A stretch of DNA of 64,000 nt from an uncultured Lachnospiraceae bacterium (GTDB lineage Bacteria > Bacillota > Clostridia > Lachnospirales > Lachnospiraceae). This document shows positions 1 to 9,489 of this stretch, piece by piece. Position 1 is the stretch's first letter; the number at the start of each line of letters is the position of its first letter. The translations under genes and the position numbers were made by a program. The stretch spans positions 1 through 64,000 of the forward strand of contig CAMRSM010000017.1 in the NCBI GenBank assembly GCA_947053345.1, read 5' to 3'. The notes below the pieces were generated by a model, which was given only the letters and a program-made list of their open reading frames with translations, was not told the DNA's origin and searched no databases.

Positions 1-556
1 AATCCAGAGGATAACTTTTCATTATTGATAATCAGGAATTATCCTTCATTCACCCTTCCACAATCTATCCTATAACTATACCCTTTCCTTATTATTTTCA
101 TCATTATACCACCATTTTCGGCAAAATGTTTATACTGTTTCCGGAATATCACCATCTCCATATAAATTTATACTATATATTTATATATATAATTACCTTC
201 TTATATTTTCAAAAAGCAAATACAGTCTACACTTACCAAGCTCCAAACTCTCTAATCACTACAGATCCACTAAAGGTCTTTATCAAAATACGTCTTAAAA
301 CATATTAGAATATCCCTCCTTTTTCTAACCACTCCATTTCCGCATCCCCAATCCCTATACCCTAAATTCATCCACAACCCCATACCTACCCTAAAAACCA
401 TTTCCCAACATTCCGACTGGCACAAAAAAGGAAGAAAAAAATGGAACTACTTAAAGATTGTGTCAACCTCTATTTTGTATTTTTTCTTCCCAATCTTTCC
501 TTTCAGTACTTGATTATTTAAAACATATCCGCCTCAATCTTTATAGCAAAAAAATA
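1..556. other. AT-rich stretch without a supported gene
   Basis: This stretch is strongly AT-rich and holds no open frame with recognisable protein features. A 60-codon frame at 126-308 has no ribosome site. A 26-codon frame at 441 sits inside a loose inverted repeat (GGAAGAAAAAA near 430 and TTTTTTCTTCC near 480). I see nothing else here. Confidence 0.5.
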
Positions 557-598
557 TAATGCTTTCCGGTAACATAGACTGTTACCCGGAAAGCATTA
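557..598. terminator. Hairpin downstream of the acyl-CoA synthetase
   Basis: Arms TAATGCTTTCCGGTAACA and TGTTACCCGGAAAGCATTA pair over 18 bp with one bulged base and a 5-nt loop. It lies past the 3' end of the leftward acyl-CoA synthetase gene, so it may end that transcript. There is no long T tract, so it could also be a processing or regulatory hairpin. Confidence 0.5.
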
Positions 599-746
599 CA
601 TATATACTGTTAGTCTGCAAGTCATCCCTATGAAATCCCCGAAACCTGCACTTGCCACCTGCTTCCTTTTCACTATCCGCTTTTCTTCTTCCTATGCTCT
701 TTTTTCCTCTTACTCCCTCATCCTTCTCCCCCACCTCAAACACAAA

Positions 747-2381
747 TCACCCCTGATTCTGCTGCGCCACCAGCCATTCCGCCCCATATTTCTTCCTCAG
801 CGCCGGCTTCTCAATCTTCCCTGTCGCATTCCTCGGCACATCCGCAAAAATCACCTTCTTCGGCCTCTTATACCTCGGCAGTCCCTTACAGAACTCCGCG
901 ATCTCTTCCTCACTGCACTCCATCCCGTCTTTGACTGCAATGATCGCCCCCGTGATCTCCCCAAGCCGCTTATCCGGAAGGCCGATTACCGCAACATCTT
1001 TCACCTTTTCAAACCCCGCAAGGAAATTCTCGATCTGCACCGGATAGATATTCTCCCCGCCGCTGACAATCACATCCTTTTTCCGATCCACAAGGAAATA
1101 AAAACCGTCCTCATCCTGCATCGCCATATCCCCGGTGCACAGCCACCCGTCCTTGAGCACTTCCTCCGTCGCTTTCGGGTCATTATAATAGCAGGTCATC
1201 AGCCCCGGTCCCTTCACACAGAGCTCACCGACCTCCCCCTGCGGCACCGTATTTCCGTCTGTGTCCACAATCTTGCATTTCCAGCGATACCCCGGCACAC
1301 CGATCGCGCCGACCTTATGGATGTTCTCCACACCCAAATGCACACAGCCAGGGCCGGTGGATTCCGACAAACCATAGTTCGTATCATACAAATGCTCCGG
1401 GAAATAATCTTTCCAGTGTTTGATCAGCGACGGCGGCACAGGCTGCGCCCCGATATGCATCAGCCGCCACTGAGAAAGCTCATAATCCGCAAGCTTTACC
1501 CGCCCAGAATCCAGCGCCTCCAGAATATCCTGCGCCCACGGCACCAACAGCCAGACAATCGTGCATTTCTCCTTCGAGACCGTATCAAGGATAATTTCCG
1601 GGGTTGTCCCGGTCAAAAGCACTGCACGGCTCCCCGCGCATAAGCTGCCCATCCAGTGGAATTTCGCCCCGGTATGGTAGAGCGGCGGGATGCACAGGAA
1701 GGTGTCATTCCGGTCGGTCAGATGGTGCTTCTGCTCCATCTGCGCCGCCTGCATCAGACTCTCATGGTTATGTAAAATCGCTTTCGGGAAGCCCGTCGTG
1801 CCGGACGAAAAATAAATTGCCGCGTCATCGTCCTCCTCAAGCCGCACAAGCGGTGCCTGGCTGGAACAATCGGCGACCAGCTCGCGGTAGCTCTCCGCAA
1901 AAGTCGGGCAGCCGTCCCCGACATAGATCAAAAGCCTGCCGCGGCTCAGTTCCTCCTGGATCGACTCAATGCGGCCGATAAACTCCTGCCCGAAAAAGAG
2001 CACGTGAACCTCCGCCAGATCCGCACAATACTGGATCTCCTTCGCGTCAAAACGGAAATTAAACGGCACGGCGATCGCACCGGTCTTTAATATGCCAAAA
2101 TAAATCGGCAGCCATTCCAGACAGTTGAACATCAGGATCGCCACGCGGTCGCCTTTCTGTATGCCGCGCTCAATCAGCATATTCGCCACGCGGTTCGCTT
2201 TTTCGTCGAACACACTCCAAGTGATCTCCCTGCGGTAAGGCTTCGATGAGGTCGCCTGCACAAGGTCATACTCCTTCCAGGTCGTCTTTTTTGTATCATT
2301 CACCAGGGGATTGAGCTCAACAAGCGCCGTCTCATCCCCGTATAATTTATGGTTTCTCTCCAGCAGATCCGTAACCGGCAT
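747..2381 (-). CDS. AMP-forming acyl-CoA synthetase (fatty or aryl acid CoA ligase)
   Basis: The 544-residue product activates a carboxylic acid to its adenylate and then to the CoA thioester in the cytoplasm. The ANL-family signature YFSSGTTGFPK lies near residue 195, YGLSEST in the middle, and GWLCTGD followed by DRKKDVIVSGGENIYP in the C-terminal part. The C-terminal catalytic lysine motif NATGKIEK is present. I start at the ATG at 2381, which has AGGAG seven bases upstream; an in-frame ATG 27 bases earlier has no good site. The substrate cannot be read from the sequence. The nearby paaK and ior genes suggest a role with aromatic or branched acids, but this gene is 2.8 kb from them and could be a general fatty-acid ligase. 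Confidence 0.88.
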   Translation of the reverse strand: MPVTDLLERNHKLYGDETALVELNPLVNDTKKTTWKEYDLVQATSSKPYRREITWSVFDEKANRVANMLIERGIQKGDRVAILMFNCLEWLPIYFGILKTGAIAVPFNFRFDAKEIQYCADLAEVHVLFFGQEFIGRIESIQEELSRGRLLIYVGDGCPTFAESYRELVADCSSQAPLVRLEEDDDAAIYFSSGTTGFPKAILHNHESLMQAAQMEQKHHLTDRNDTFLCIPPLYHTGAKFHWMGSLCAGSRAVLLTGTTPEIILDTVSKEKCTIVWLLVPWAQDILEALDSGRVKLADYELSQWRLMHIGAQPVPPSLIKHWKDYFPEHLYDTNYGLSESTGPGCVHLGVENIHKVGAIGVPGYRWKCKIVDTDGNTVPQGEVGELCVKGPGLMTCYYNDPKATEEVLKDGWLCTGDMAMQDEDGFYFLVDRKKDVIVSGGENIYPVQIENFLAGFEKVKDVAVIGLPDKRLGEITGAIIAVKDGMECSEEEIAEFCKGLPRYKRPKKVIFADVPRNATGKIEKPALRKKYGAEWLVAQQNQG

Positions 2382-2408
2382 ATCCATTCTCCTTTTTTCG
2401 CTTTGCAT

Positions 2409-2765
2409 CGTTACGCTTTAACGCGTCAAATAAAAGGATACCATAATCCACGGGAAATGTCAATAAAATATAGCGTGCAAAATGCCTCTATTGTGCATTT
2501 TCCCATATGTTTGCGGCAAGTCCCTGGTCAATTCCCGAAGAATGCCTCCCCCGAAATCCTTTTACAGTAAATACTCTAACGAAGTCCTACATGATACAAA
2601 CTCATGAAAAACCTCCAAAGAATATCACACTCAAAAACTATACATAGGCTTTACCTTCTACTCTTTTTGTAGTACAATTAAAAAATCAGCTGTGCAATAT
2701 TACCGATTTTCCCCGTAGTTTCCCTTCCCAACCAAAGTATTTCACAAAAAGCAGAACTTCCTGCG
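2409..2765. other. Intergenic region upstream of the acyl-CoA synthetase
   Basis: No coding frame is convincing here. It should hold the leftward promoter of the acyl-CoA synthetase. I could not pick one hexamer pair with confidence. Confidence 0.35.
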
Positions 2766-3095
2766 CAGTTCCCGGTAAGATTTGCTGCAAAATTAGGGTA
2801 TGACACGCTTCGCGAAAACCAGACACCCTTCTCCATGGAAAGCGACGATAAGCGCACTACGCCGCCGGGCGCGAAACTTCGGAACCAACGGCACATTAGG
2901 GAAGCGATTAAAAAAGGTACGGCAAGCCGGGAACGGAAGCAAAAACCAATCTGTCCCCGGAAGACGATCGTAAATACACTCCAACACCCCAAATAGAAAC
3001 CGCGAAACAAACTGCCCCCGGAAAACGAAAGAAAGCGCACTCCACCGCCACAAGCCAAACCGCAAAACCAACCACCCCTAGGAAAAAAACATAAA
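2766..3095. repeat. Degenerate tandem repeat, about 61-nt period, five to six units
   Basis: Successive units begin near 2768, 2830, 2891, 2951, 3012 and 3072. Each carries a form of CCCCCGGAAAACGA near its start and a form of CGCGAAACCAACTG near its end. Spacing between the GG landmarks is about 60 to 63 nt. The two clearest copies are at 2951 and 3012 (CTGTCCCCGGAAGACGA and CTGCCCCCGGAAAACGA). The array stops just before the ribosome site of the downstream gene. Two leftward open frames run through it, but their translations only echo the repeat and do not look like proteins. Confidence 0.55.
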
Positions 3096-3124
3096 ACTCA
3101 TTATTAAGGAGGAAAACCCGCTCT

Positions 3125-4030
3125 ATGGAAAAAAATATCTACTGGCACCTGCCCGGCTTCTGCTTTTTCCGCTCCCTCAACCTGATCACGATCGACCTGA
3201 TGAAAGAATTTCCCGAAAAATTCCGGGAGGGCTACCGGGTCGGTTCTGTTTACGGAACTTTCCCCGGCGCGGTCTGGAACGGGGGCAGGGCAGTCTTTGG
3301 TCTGGTTCCAAAGCACGATATCAAAAATACATTAAAGCTTTACAACACGGAAGGCATCCCCGTCCGCTTTACCTGGACAAATTCCCTGCTGGAAGAAAAG
3401 CACCTGCACGATACCTACTGCAATCTTATCATGCAGCTTGCCGACAACGGTGTAAACCAGGTTCTGGTGAACACACAGATTCTGGAAAACTACATCCGAA
3501 GCAAGTATCCCGCCTTCCCACTCATCTCCTCGACCACCAGACGGATCACGGAGCTGACGGCACTAAAAGCGGAGCTTGAAAAAGATTACCGTCTGGTCGT
3601 GCTCGATTATGACTTAAACCACAGCGAAACAATCCTCGACGAACTGCGGCCTTATGCCGGACGGCTGGAAATTCTGATCAACGAAGTCTGCTATCCGGGC
3701 TGCCCAAAACGCAAAGAACACTATGCACACCAGTCCCGGATGCAGTTAGAGTACGATGTCCGTGCCACCTTCCCATGCCCGAACAACAGCACACCCCGCA
3801 GCTTTGCAGAATGCATGACCCGCCCTGCGTTCATATCAAACGGGCAGATTGGGGACTATATCGGCAGGGGCTATGTAAATTTCAAGATTGCAGGCAGAGG
3901 AATGCCCGTCGATTATGTAAAAGATTCGTACCTCTATTTTCTGGTACGCGACGAACACAGAGAATTTATCCGCAAAAAAATAGACGGGATCTTACAGCAG
4001 GTACAACAGGCAAAACGAACCAAGATATAA
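3125..4030 (+). CDS. U32-peptidase-like iron-sulfur protein
   Basis: The 301-residue protein resembles the collagenase-like U32 / UbiU-UbiV group of barrel proteins, several of which bind a [4Fe-4S] cluster and act in oxygen-independent hydroxylation. Four cysteines are placed as expected for such a cluster: C189 and C193 in EVCYPGC, C218 in FPCPNN, and C230 in AECMTRP. An IGDYIGRGYVNFKIAGRG stretch follows, like the U32 C-terminal strand. The AAGGAGG site is about 12 bases before the ATG, rather far. A degenerate repeat array lies directly upstream. The reaction is unknown. Assignment to the U32-like fold is by residue pattern only. Confidence 0.6.
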   Translation: MEKNIYWHLPGFCFFRSLNLITIDLMKEFPEKFREGYRVGSVYGTFPGAVWNGGRAVFGLVPKHDIKNTLKLYNTEGIPVRFTWTNSLLEEKHLHDTYCNLIMQLADNGVNQVLVNTQILENYIRSKYPAFPLISSTTRRITELTALKAELEKDYRLVVLDYDLNHSETILDELRPYAGRLEILINEVCYPGCPKRKEHYAHQSRMQLEYDVRATFPCPNNSTPRSFAECMTRPAFISNGQIGDYIGRGYVNFKIAGRGMPVDYVKDSYLYFLVRDEHREFIRKKIDGILQQVQQAKRTKI

Positions 4031-4076
4031 AATTCCTGCCGCCGATCCCCTCCCTGTGAATATACTGCGTTTCCCA

Positions 4077-4105
4077 TTGACACTTATGCAAATTGGGCTT
4101 ACTAT
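4077..4105 (+). promoter_or_regulatory. Promoter of the amidohydrolase gene
   Basis: TTGACA at 4077 is followed by a 17-nt spacer and TACTAT at 4100. It lies 91 bases before the amidohydrolase start codon. Confidence 0.65.
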
Positions 4106-4195
4106 GTAAAATGGGCTTGTGACATTAGAAGGTGCATTTCACCCTTCCCGTGCCGAAACGGCCTTTCATCCATGCCATTGAAAGGAGCACAACAC

Positions 4196-5050
4196 ATGAT
4201 CATAGATTTTCACACTCACACCTTCCCCGAAGCAATCTCAAAACAGGTATTGGAAAAGCTGGGAAAAGCCGCGGGCGTGCTTCCCGCGACAAACGGAGCC
4301 GCCTCCGGGCTTGCCGCCTCGATGAAAGAGGCAGGCATCAACTATTCCGTCAACCTCCCGGTCATGACCAGGAGCGGACAAGTATCTTCCGTCAACCACA
4401 ATCTCCTCGCGGGAATGGAAGCACTCGCGGCGGACGGCATTTTGACCTTCGGCGGTATGCATCCGGATTATGAAAATTATAAGGACGAACTGCGCCGCCT
4501 TGCGCGCGCCGGCATCAGGGGTATCAAGCTGCACCCGGCGTACCAGAAAGTTGATCTTGACGATATCCGCATGAAGCGCATCATCGCCTGTGCCGAGGAG
4601 CTTGGGCTCATCACGCTGATCCACGCGGGCATCGACATTGGTCTGTATGACCATAATTATTCTTCGGTAGCACAAATCCTGACCGTCCTGAGCGAAGTCC
4701 GTCCGGAAAAATTCGTGCTCGCCCATATGGGGAACTGGGCGCGCTGGGACGAGGTAGAGAGCGACCTTGCCGGTGCGCCGCTCTTTATGGACACCGCGTT
4801 TTCCGTCGGTCCGCTTGATCCCTACCCGGATGCACCCGCAAACCCGTACAGCCATGTAGTGTTAGATGACAATGCATTTTTGCGGATCGCGAGAAAGCAT
4901 GGCACAGACCGCATCCTCTTTGCGACCGACAGCCCATGGCAGCCGCAGAAGCGTTACGTTGAGCGTTTCCGCAGGATCGGGTTGACGGAGGAAGAACAGC
5001 AGCAGATTTTGGGGAAAAACGCAGAAAGGCTTCTCGGACTGGAAAAATAG
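4196..5050 (+). CDS. Amidohydrolase-superfamily metal hydrolase/decarboxylase
   Basis: The 284-residue protein starts IIDFHTHTF, the first metal-binding HxH strand of the amidohydrolase barrel (COG2159-like). Later ligand positions are visible as IKLHPAYQ, LIHAG, LAHMGNWARW and FATDSPW, whose Asp is the usual catalytic residue. Members hydrolyse or decarboxylate small cyclic or aromatic acids in the cytoplasm. I start at the ATG at 4196, with AAAGGAG eight bases upstream, not at 4172. It is transcribed alone from its own promoter and ends at a bidirectional hairpin. The substrate is not known. Confidence 0.8.
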   Translation: MIIDFHTHTFPEAISKQVLEKLGKAAGVLPATNGAASGLAASMKEAGINYSVNLPVMTRSGQVSSVNHNLLAGMEALAADGILTFGGMHPDYENYKDELRRLARAGIRGIKLHPAYQKVDLDDIRMKRIIACAEELGLITLIHAGIDIGLYDHNYSSVAQILTVLSEVRPEKFVLAHMGNWARWDEVESDLAGAPLFMDTAFSVGPLDPYPDAPANPYSHVVLDDNAFLRIARKHGTDRILFATDSPWQPQKRYVERFRRIGLTEEEQQQILGKNAERLLGLEK

Positions 5051-5122
5051 CGCATCCATGATGAAAAGCCCAAACAAAATCCAATTATAAATCCGATCCA
5101 CCCCACAGCATCCCCGGATCGC

Positions 5123-5174
5123 AGAACAAAGCATGGAAAACAGCCTGGCAGACGCTGTTTCCATGCTTTGTTCT
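5123..5174. terminator. Bidirectional terminator between convergent genes
   Basis: AGAACAAAGCATGGAAAACA at 5123 pairs with the mirrored arm ending at 5174 over about 21 bp, with an 8 to 9-nt loop. It separates the rightward amidohydrolase from the leftward paaK gene. Confidence 0.7.
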
Positions 5175-5220
5175 ATCCTGCGGCCAATCCGGCTTCCCAT
5201 GCTTCTTCCGCGCGTCCCGC

Positions 5221-6525
5221 CTACTGGTACAGCTTTCTCTTATCCACAACCCGCACCGCTTTGCCCTCGCTGCGTGCGATCGTCTTGGGCTCCACGACCT
5301 TCACGTCGACAAGAATGCCGAGCATTGCCTTTAAGCCTTTCACAAGCTTCTTTTCCCTCGCCGCAGCAGGTACGGATGCATCCGCCGCCATTTCCGGGGT
5401 CAGCTCCACCTGCACTTCGCACGTATCATTGTTGCCGACACGGTCGACAAGAATCTGGTAATTTGCCTGATAGCCCTGTTTTAACAGCACAGTCTCGATC
5501 TGGGACGGGAACACATTGACACCCTTGATGATCATCATGTCGTCACTGCGCCCGGTCGGCTTGTGCATCCGGATATGGGTGCGCCCGCACGAGCAAGGTT
5601 TCCTTGTCAGGTAGCAGAGGTCACGCGTGCGGTAGCGCAGCAGCGGGAACGCTTTCTTCGTGATACAGGTGAAGACCAGTTCCCCGATCTGCCCCTCCGG
5701 CAGTACCTCGCCCGTATCCGGGTTGATGATCTCCGGGATGAAATGATCCTCCTGGATGTGCATGCCCGCCTGTTCCTCGCACTCGAAGGACACGCCCGGC
5801 CCGGAAATCTCGGTCAGCCCATAGATATCATAGGCCTTGATGCCAAGGTTTTTCTCGATGTCATGGCGCATTTCCTCCGTCCACGGCTCCGCGCCGAAAA
5901 TACCTGCCTTTAATTTGATCTGGTCGCGCAGGCCGCGCTCGTTCACTGCCTCAGCAAGATTTGCGGCGTAGGACGGCGTGCAGCAGATGATTGTCGCGCC
6001 AAGGTCAGTCATAAATTGCAGCTGGCGCTCGGTATTGCCGGAGGACATCGGCAGGGTCAGGCAGCCGACCTTATGGGAGCCGCCGTTTAAGCCGGGACCG
6101 CCCGTGAAAAGCCCGTAACCGTAGCAGACATGGCAGACATCCTCCTTTGTTCCGCCCGCAGCCACGATTGCACGCGCACAGCAGTCCTCCCAGATATCAA
6201 GGTCTTCCTGCGTGTAGAATGACACGACACGCCTCCCGGTGGTGCCGCTGGTGGACTGGATGCGCACGCATTCGGACAGCGGCACGCCGACCAGCCCGTA
6301 AGGATATTGATCACGCAGATCGTCCTTTGTGATGAACGGCAGCTTATGTAAATCCTCGATGCCGTGGATATCCGCGGGCGAAATGCCTGCCTCCTCCATC
6401 CTTTCACGGTAAAATTTGACATTGTCATACACATGCTGCACCTGCTTTACCAGGCGCTCGCTCTGCAATGCCTGCAGTTTGTCAAGCGGCATTGTCTCGA
6501 TTTCCGGTTGATAATAATTCTTCAT
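5221..6525 (-). CDS. paaK: Phenylacetate-CoA ligase
   Basis: The 434-residue product converts phenylacetate or a related aryl acetate, ATP and CoA to aryl-acetyl-CoA. The STSGTTGRRV phosphate-binding loop, the HVCYGYGLFTGG stretch, YGLTEISGPG and the C-terminal RSDDMMIIKGVNVFPSQIE are all characteristic of PaaK. The start at 6525 is chosen because homology begins there (MKNYYQPEIET); the upstream in-frame extension is hydrophobic and not family-like. It is the last gene of a leftward iorA-iorB-paaK set. That set would turn aryl pyruvates from amino-acid transamination into aryl-acetyl-CoA, or recover ATP in the reverse direction. Confidence 0.92.
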   Translation of the reverse strand: MKNYYQPEIETMPLDKLQALQSERLVKQVQHVYDNVKFYRERMEEAGISPADIHGIEDLHKLPFITKDDLRDQYPYGLVGVPLSECVRIQSTSGTTGRRVVSFYTQEDLDIWEDCCARAIVAAGGTKEDVCHVCYGYGLFTGGPGLNGGSHKVGCLTLPMSSGNTERQLQFMTDLGATIICCTPSYAANLAEAVNERGLRDQIKLKAGIFGAEPWTEEMRHDIEKNLGIKAYDIYGLTEISGPGVSFECEEQAGMHIQEDHFIPEIINPDTGEVLPEGQIGELVFTCITKKAFPLLRYRTRDLCYLTRKPCSCGRTHIRMHKPTGRSDDMMIIKGVNVFPSQIETVLLKQGYQANYQILVDRVGNNDTCEVQVELTPEMAADASVPAAAREKKLVKGLKAMLGILVDVKVVEPKTIARSEGKAVRVVDKRKLYQ

Positions 6526-6665
6526 GATTCCCTCATTTTCCTCCTGCGGACGCAGGAAATATTTTTTGCAGATTAATATTAAACACCCCCCCCCGTTCCT
6601 GAAACCACGCGGCGCAGCTACTGCAACCACGATGAGAAGGAGGACACTAAAAACATGCAGGACTT

Positions 6666-7235
6666 TCACGCCGTCTTACCAAGCGCAAACGCTTTCTTAT
6701 TCAAATCCAAAAATTTCTGCGGCACGCACTCCTCGATTGCCCTCTCCCATTTTTCCGACGCAATGTCGAAATATTTTGAAAGCCGTCCCATCAAAACGAT
6801 GTTGACTGCCTTTGCCGAACCTGCCTGCTCGGCGAGTGCCAGACAGTCAAGCGCGTCCACCGCAAAGCCCTTCGCCTCCATTTTCCCAATGAGGTTCTCC
6901 GGGTACGGCATCGCCCCCGTGATCACCGGCATCGGGTCGATTTTCTGGATATTCGTCACCACCCTGCCGTCCGGTCTTAAATATTCCAGATAACGCGCCG
7001 CCTCCAACTGCTCGAACGAGACGATAAAATCCGCCTCGCCCTTATCAATGATCGGGGAGTATACCTTTTCCCCATATCTTACATAAGTCACCACGCTGCC
7101 GCCGCGCTGGCTCATGCCATGCACTTCCGACACTTTGACATCATAGCCCTCGTTCAAAAGAAGCCTGCCCAAAAGCTTGCTGGCAAGCAGGCTGCCCTGC
7201 CCGCCAACGCCGACAATCATCACATTTTTTGTCAT
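6666..7235 (-). CDS. iorB: Indolepyruvate:ferredoxin oxidoreductase, beta subunit
   Basis: This 189-residue subunit partners IorA in oxidative decarboxylation of aryl pyruvates to aryl-acetyl-CoA with reduction of ferredoxin. The N-terminus reads NVMIVGVGGQGSLLASKLLG, the typical gamma-type oxidoreductase nucleotide-binding start. EVHGMSQRGGSVVTYVRYG matches the conserved substrate and CoA region. GGAGG lies six bases before the ATG. It sits between iorA, 187 bases upstream, and paaK, 140 bases downstream, on the same strand. Confidence 0.93.
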   Translation of the reverse strand: MTKNVMIVGVGGQGSLLASKLLGRLLLNEGYDVKVSEVHGMSQRGGSVVTYVRYGEKVYSPIIDKGEADFIVSFEQLEAARYLEYLRPDGRVVTNIQKIDPMPVITGAMPYPENLIGKMEAKGFAVDALDCLALAEQAGSAKAVNIVLMGRLSKYFDIASEKWERAIEECVPQKFLDLNKKAFALGKTA

Positions 7236-7422
7236 GCCCTGCCTCCAATCCTTTCTGTCATTATCACATCATTCCACTTCCCTGCACATCCCGCGAGATC
7301 CCGGCCGGAAAGCGGAACCCCCGATACTCCAACCGTGCAAGATCCCGCCCTGTCTTTTACACAGCAATCACAATATATCCATTATCCTGCCGGAGAACAG
7401 CAATGCTATTTCCCCGTCCAAA

Positions 7423-9147
7423 TTACACAAGTGCCCCGAATTTGCACAGCTGCGCACACACTCCGCAGCCGACGCACAAGGTCGCGTCGATGACCGCCTT
7501 GCCTTCCCGGATGCTGATCGCCGGGCAGCCGAGGCGCATACATGCCTTGCAGCCCACACATTTATCCTGCGCGGCCGCGATTGGCTTTTCGTGCTTTACA
7601 TATTTTAACAGCGCACACGGGCGGCGGCTGATGATCACCGACGGTTCTTCTACTGCCAGCTCTTCTTTAATGACACGCTCGCACTCCGCCAGATCATACG
7701 GGTCAACGACCACTACACGGGAAATCCCCATCGCCAGACACAGCGCTTCCAGATTGATCTTTCCCGCTGGGTCACCCTTGATATTGTAGCCCGTGGTCGG
7801 GTTCTGCTGGTGCCCCGTCATGCCCGTAATGGAATTATCGAGGATGATGACCGTCGAATTGCTCTGGTTATAAGCGATATTTGCAAGACCCGTCATGCCC
7901 GAATGCATAAAGGTCGAATCACCGATGACCGCCACCGATCTTTTCCCGCCCTCCCCGCCGAGCGCCTTGTTAAAGCCGTGAACCGCAGAAACCGACGCAC
8001 CCATGCACAGCGTCATGTCCATCGCCGAGAGCGGTGCGACCGCGCCGAGCGTGTAACAGCCAATGTCGCCGAGCACCGTGCACTTCAATTTTGCGAGCGT
8101 GTAAAATAACCCCCGGTGTGGGCAGCCGGCGCACATGACCGGAGGACGGTTCGGCAGCGGTTCGTCCAGTGCTTTTGCCTGCGGACGCGCAACGCCCAAT
8201 TTCTCTGCCACCAGCGACTGGCTGAATTCGCCCATCACCGAAAATACATCCTTGCCCGTCACGGTAAGCCCAAGGGTTTTGCAATGGTTCTCAATGATCG
8301 GGTCAAGTTCCTCCAAAATCACTAATTTGTCTACTTTCGACGCAAAATCAAGGATCAGTTTCTCCGGGAGCGGGTTGACCATCCCAAGTTTTAGGATGCA
8401 GGCTTTCTCCCCAAACACTTCCTTCGCGTACTGGTAGCTTGTCGAGGATGTGATGATGCCAAGCGACTTATCCCCCATCTCCACGCGGTTAAACCCACAG
8501 TCCTCCGCATACGCGGCAAGCTTTGCCATTCGCTCCTCCACAAACGGATGGCGGCGGATCGCGTTGGCCGGCATCATCACATACTTCGCGATATTTTTCT
8601 CGTAAGGTTTCACGGGTGGTGTGATACGCTCCCCCGTGTTTACAATGCTCTGCGAGTGAGCCACGCGGGTACACATCTTTATAATTACCGGGGTATCAAA
8701 TTCCTCGGATAATTCAAACGCTTTTTTCGTAAATTGGCAGGCTTCCTCCGAGTCTGACGGCTCAAGCATCGGAAGCTTCGCAGCAACCGCGTAGTGGCGC
8801 GAATCCTGTTCGTTCTGTGAGGAGTGCATCCCCGCATCATCCGCCACACAGATCACAAGCCCCGCGTTCACACCCGTATAGGAACATGTAAACAGGGGAT
8901 CCGCCGCTACATTCAGACCGACATGCTTCATGCCGCAAAAACTACGTTTTCCGGCAAGGCTGGCACCAAATGCCACCTCCATCGCTACCTTCTCGTTCGG
9001 TGCCCACTCACAATAGATTTCGTCATATCTGGCAGCTTCCTCCGTCACCTCCGTGCTCGGTGTCCCCGGATAGCTTGATACCACACTGCATCCTGCCTCA
9101 TAAAGCCCTCTGGCAAAAGCCTTGTTGCCCAACATCAGTTCTGCCAT
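7423..9147 (-). CDS. iorA: Indolepyruvate:ferredoxin oxidoreductase, alpha subunit
   Basis: The 574-residue thiamine-diphosphate subunit has an N-terminal pyrimidine-binding domain (GLYEAGCSVVSSYPGTPSTE), a central domain, a thiamine-phosphate binding part with GDIGCYTLG and GDSTFMHSG, and two C-terminal [4Fe-4S] motifs (CVGCKACMRLGC and CVGCGVCAQLC). This is the full IorA layout. The start at 9147 has GGAGG six bases upstream; the longer frame lacks a site. It heads the ior-paaK cluster and has its own promoter upstream. The frequent GC-rich codons match the flanking genes. Confidence 0.95.
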   Translation of the reverse strand: MAELMLGNKAFARGLYEAGCSVVSSYPGTPSTEVTEEAARYDEIYCEWAPNEKVAMEVAFGASLAGKRSFCGMKHVGLNVAADPLFTCSYTGVNAGLVICVADDAGMHSSQNEQDSRHYAVAAKLPMLEPSDSEEACQFTKKAFELSEEFDTPVIIKMCTRVAHSQSIVNTGERITPPVKPYEKNIAKYVMMPANAIRRHPFVEERMAKLAAYAEDCGFNRVEMGDKSLGIITSSTSYQYAKEVFGEKACILKLGMVNPLPEKLILDFASKVDKLVILEELDPIIENHCKTLGLTVTGKDVFSVMGEFSQSLVAEKLGVARPQAKALDEPLPNRPPVMCAGCPHRGLFYTLAKLKCTVLGDIGCYTLGAVAPLSAMDMTLCMGASVSAVHGFNKALGGEGGKRSVAVIGDSTFMHSGMTGLANIAYNQSNSTVIILDNSITGMTGHQQNPTTGYNIKGDPAGKINLEALCLAMGISRVVVVDPYDLAECERVIKEELAVEEPSVIISRRPCALLKYVKHEKPIAAAQDKCVGCKACMRLGCPAISIREGKAVIDATLCVGCGVCAQLCKFGALV

Positions 9148-9217
9148 ATTCCGCCTCCTTTTTTCACTGCTATTTTTTATACATTCCAACTTTCACGTAT
9201 TAACGTGCTATTTTAGC

Positions 9218-9246
9218 ATTATAGCATTCTTTTTGTTCCCGGTAAA
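9218..9246 (-). promoter_or_regulatory. Promoter of iorA
   Basis: On the minus strand TTTACC (9246-9241) and TATAAT (9223-9218) are 17 nt apart, 71 bases upstream of the iorA start. Confidence 0.6.
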
Positions 9247-9316
9247 TAGCTGTTTCAACTTTTTTTGATATTTTAAGATTTAGAACCCGTATATACTACA
9301 AAAACTTCATTTTTGC

Positions 9317-9345
9317 TTGCAATCCCCCTTTGCCCATGCTATAGT
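9317..9345 (+). promoter_or_regulatory. Promoter of the aldo/keto reductase gene
   Basis: TTGCAA at 9317, a 17-nt spacer, then TATAGT at 9340. It is divergent from the iorA promoter, and the leader to the start codon is about 140 nt. Confidence 0.55.
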
Positions 9346-9489
9346 AGTAAGTAATTGGAAAACATGCGCGGCATTTTCGTGCCCGCGGATCACCACAACC
9401 GCTTTTTTAAAGAGGTGGCCGGACATAACAGGCTCTGACCGGCCGGTTTGTCTGCCCCTTGGCGCTTTCTTACAGAAACGGAGAGGATT

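Noticed and set aside
126-308. 60-codon rightward frame
   Set aside because: AT-rich stretch, no ribosome site, no recognisable pattern.
630-1643. Long rightward frame opposite the acyl-CoA synthetase
   Set aside because: It is the antisense shadow of a strongly conserved enzyme; its translation has no domain and no ribosome site.
2678-3071. Two leftward frames with aromatic-rich translation
   Set aside because: They follow the 61-nt repeat and have no protein-like features or ribosome site.
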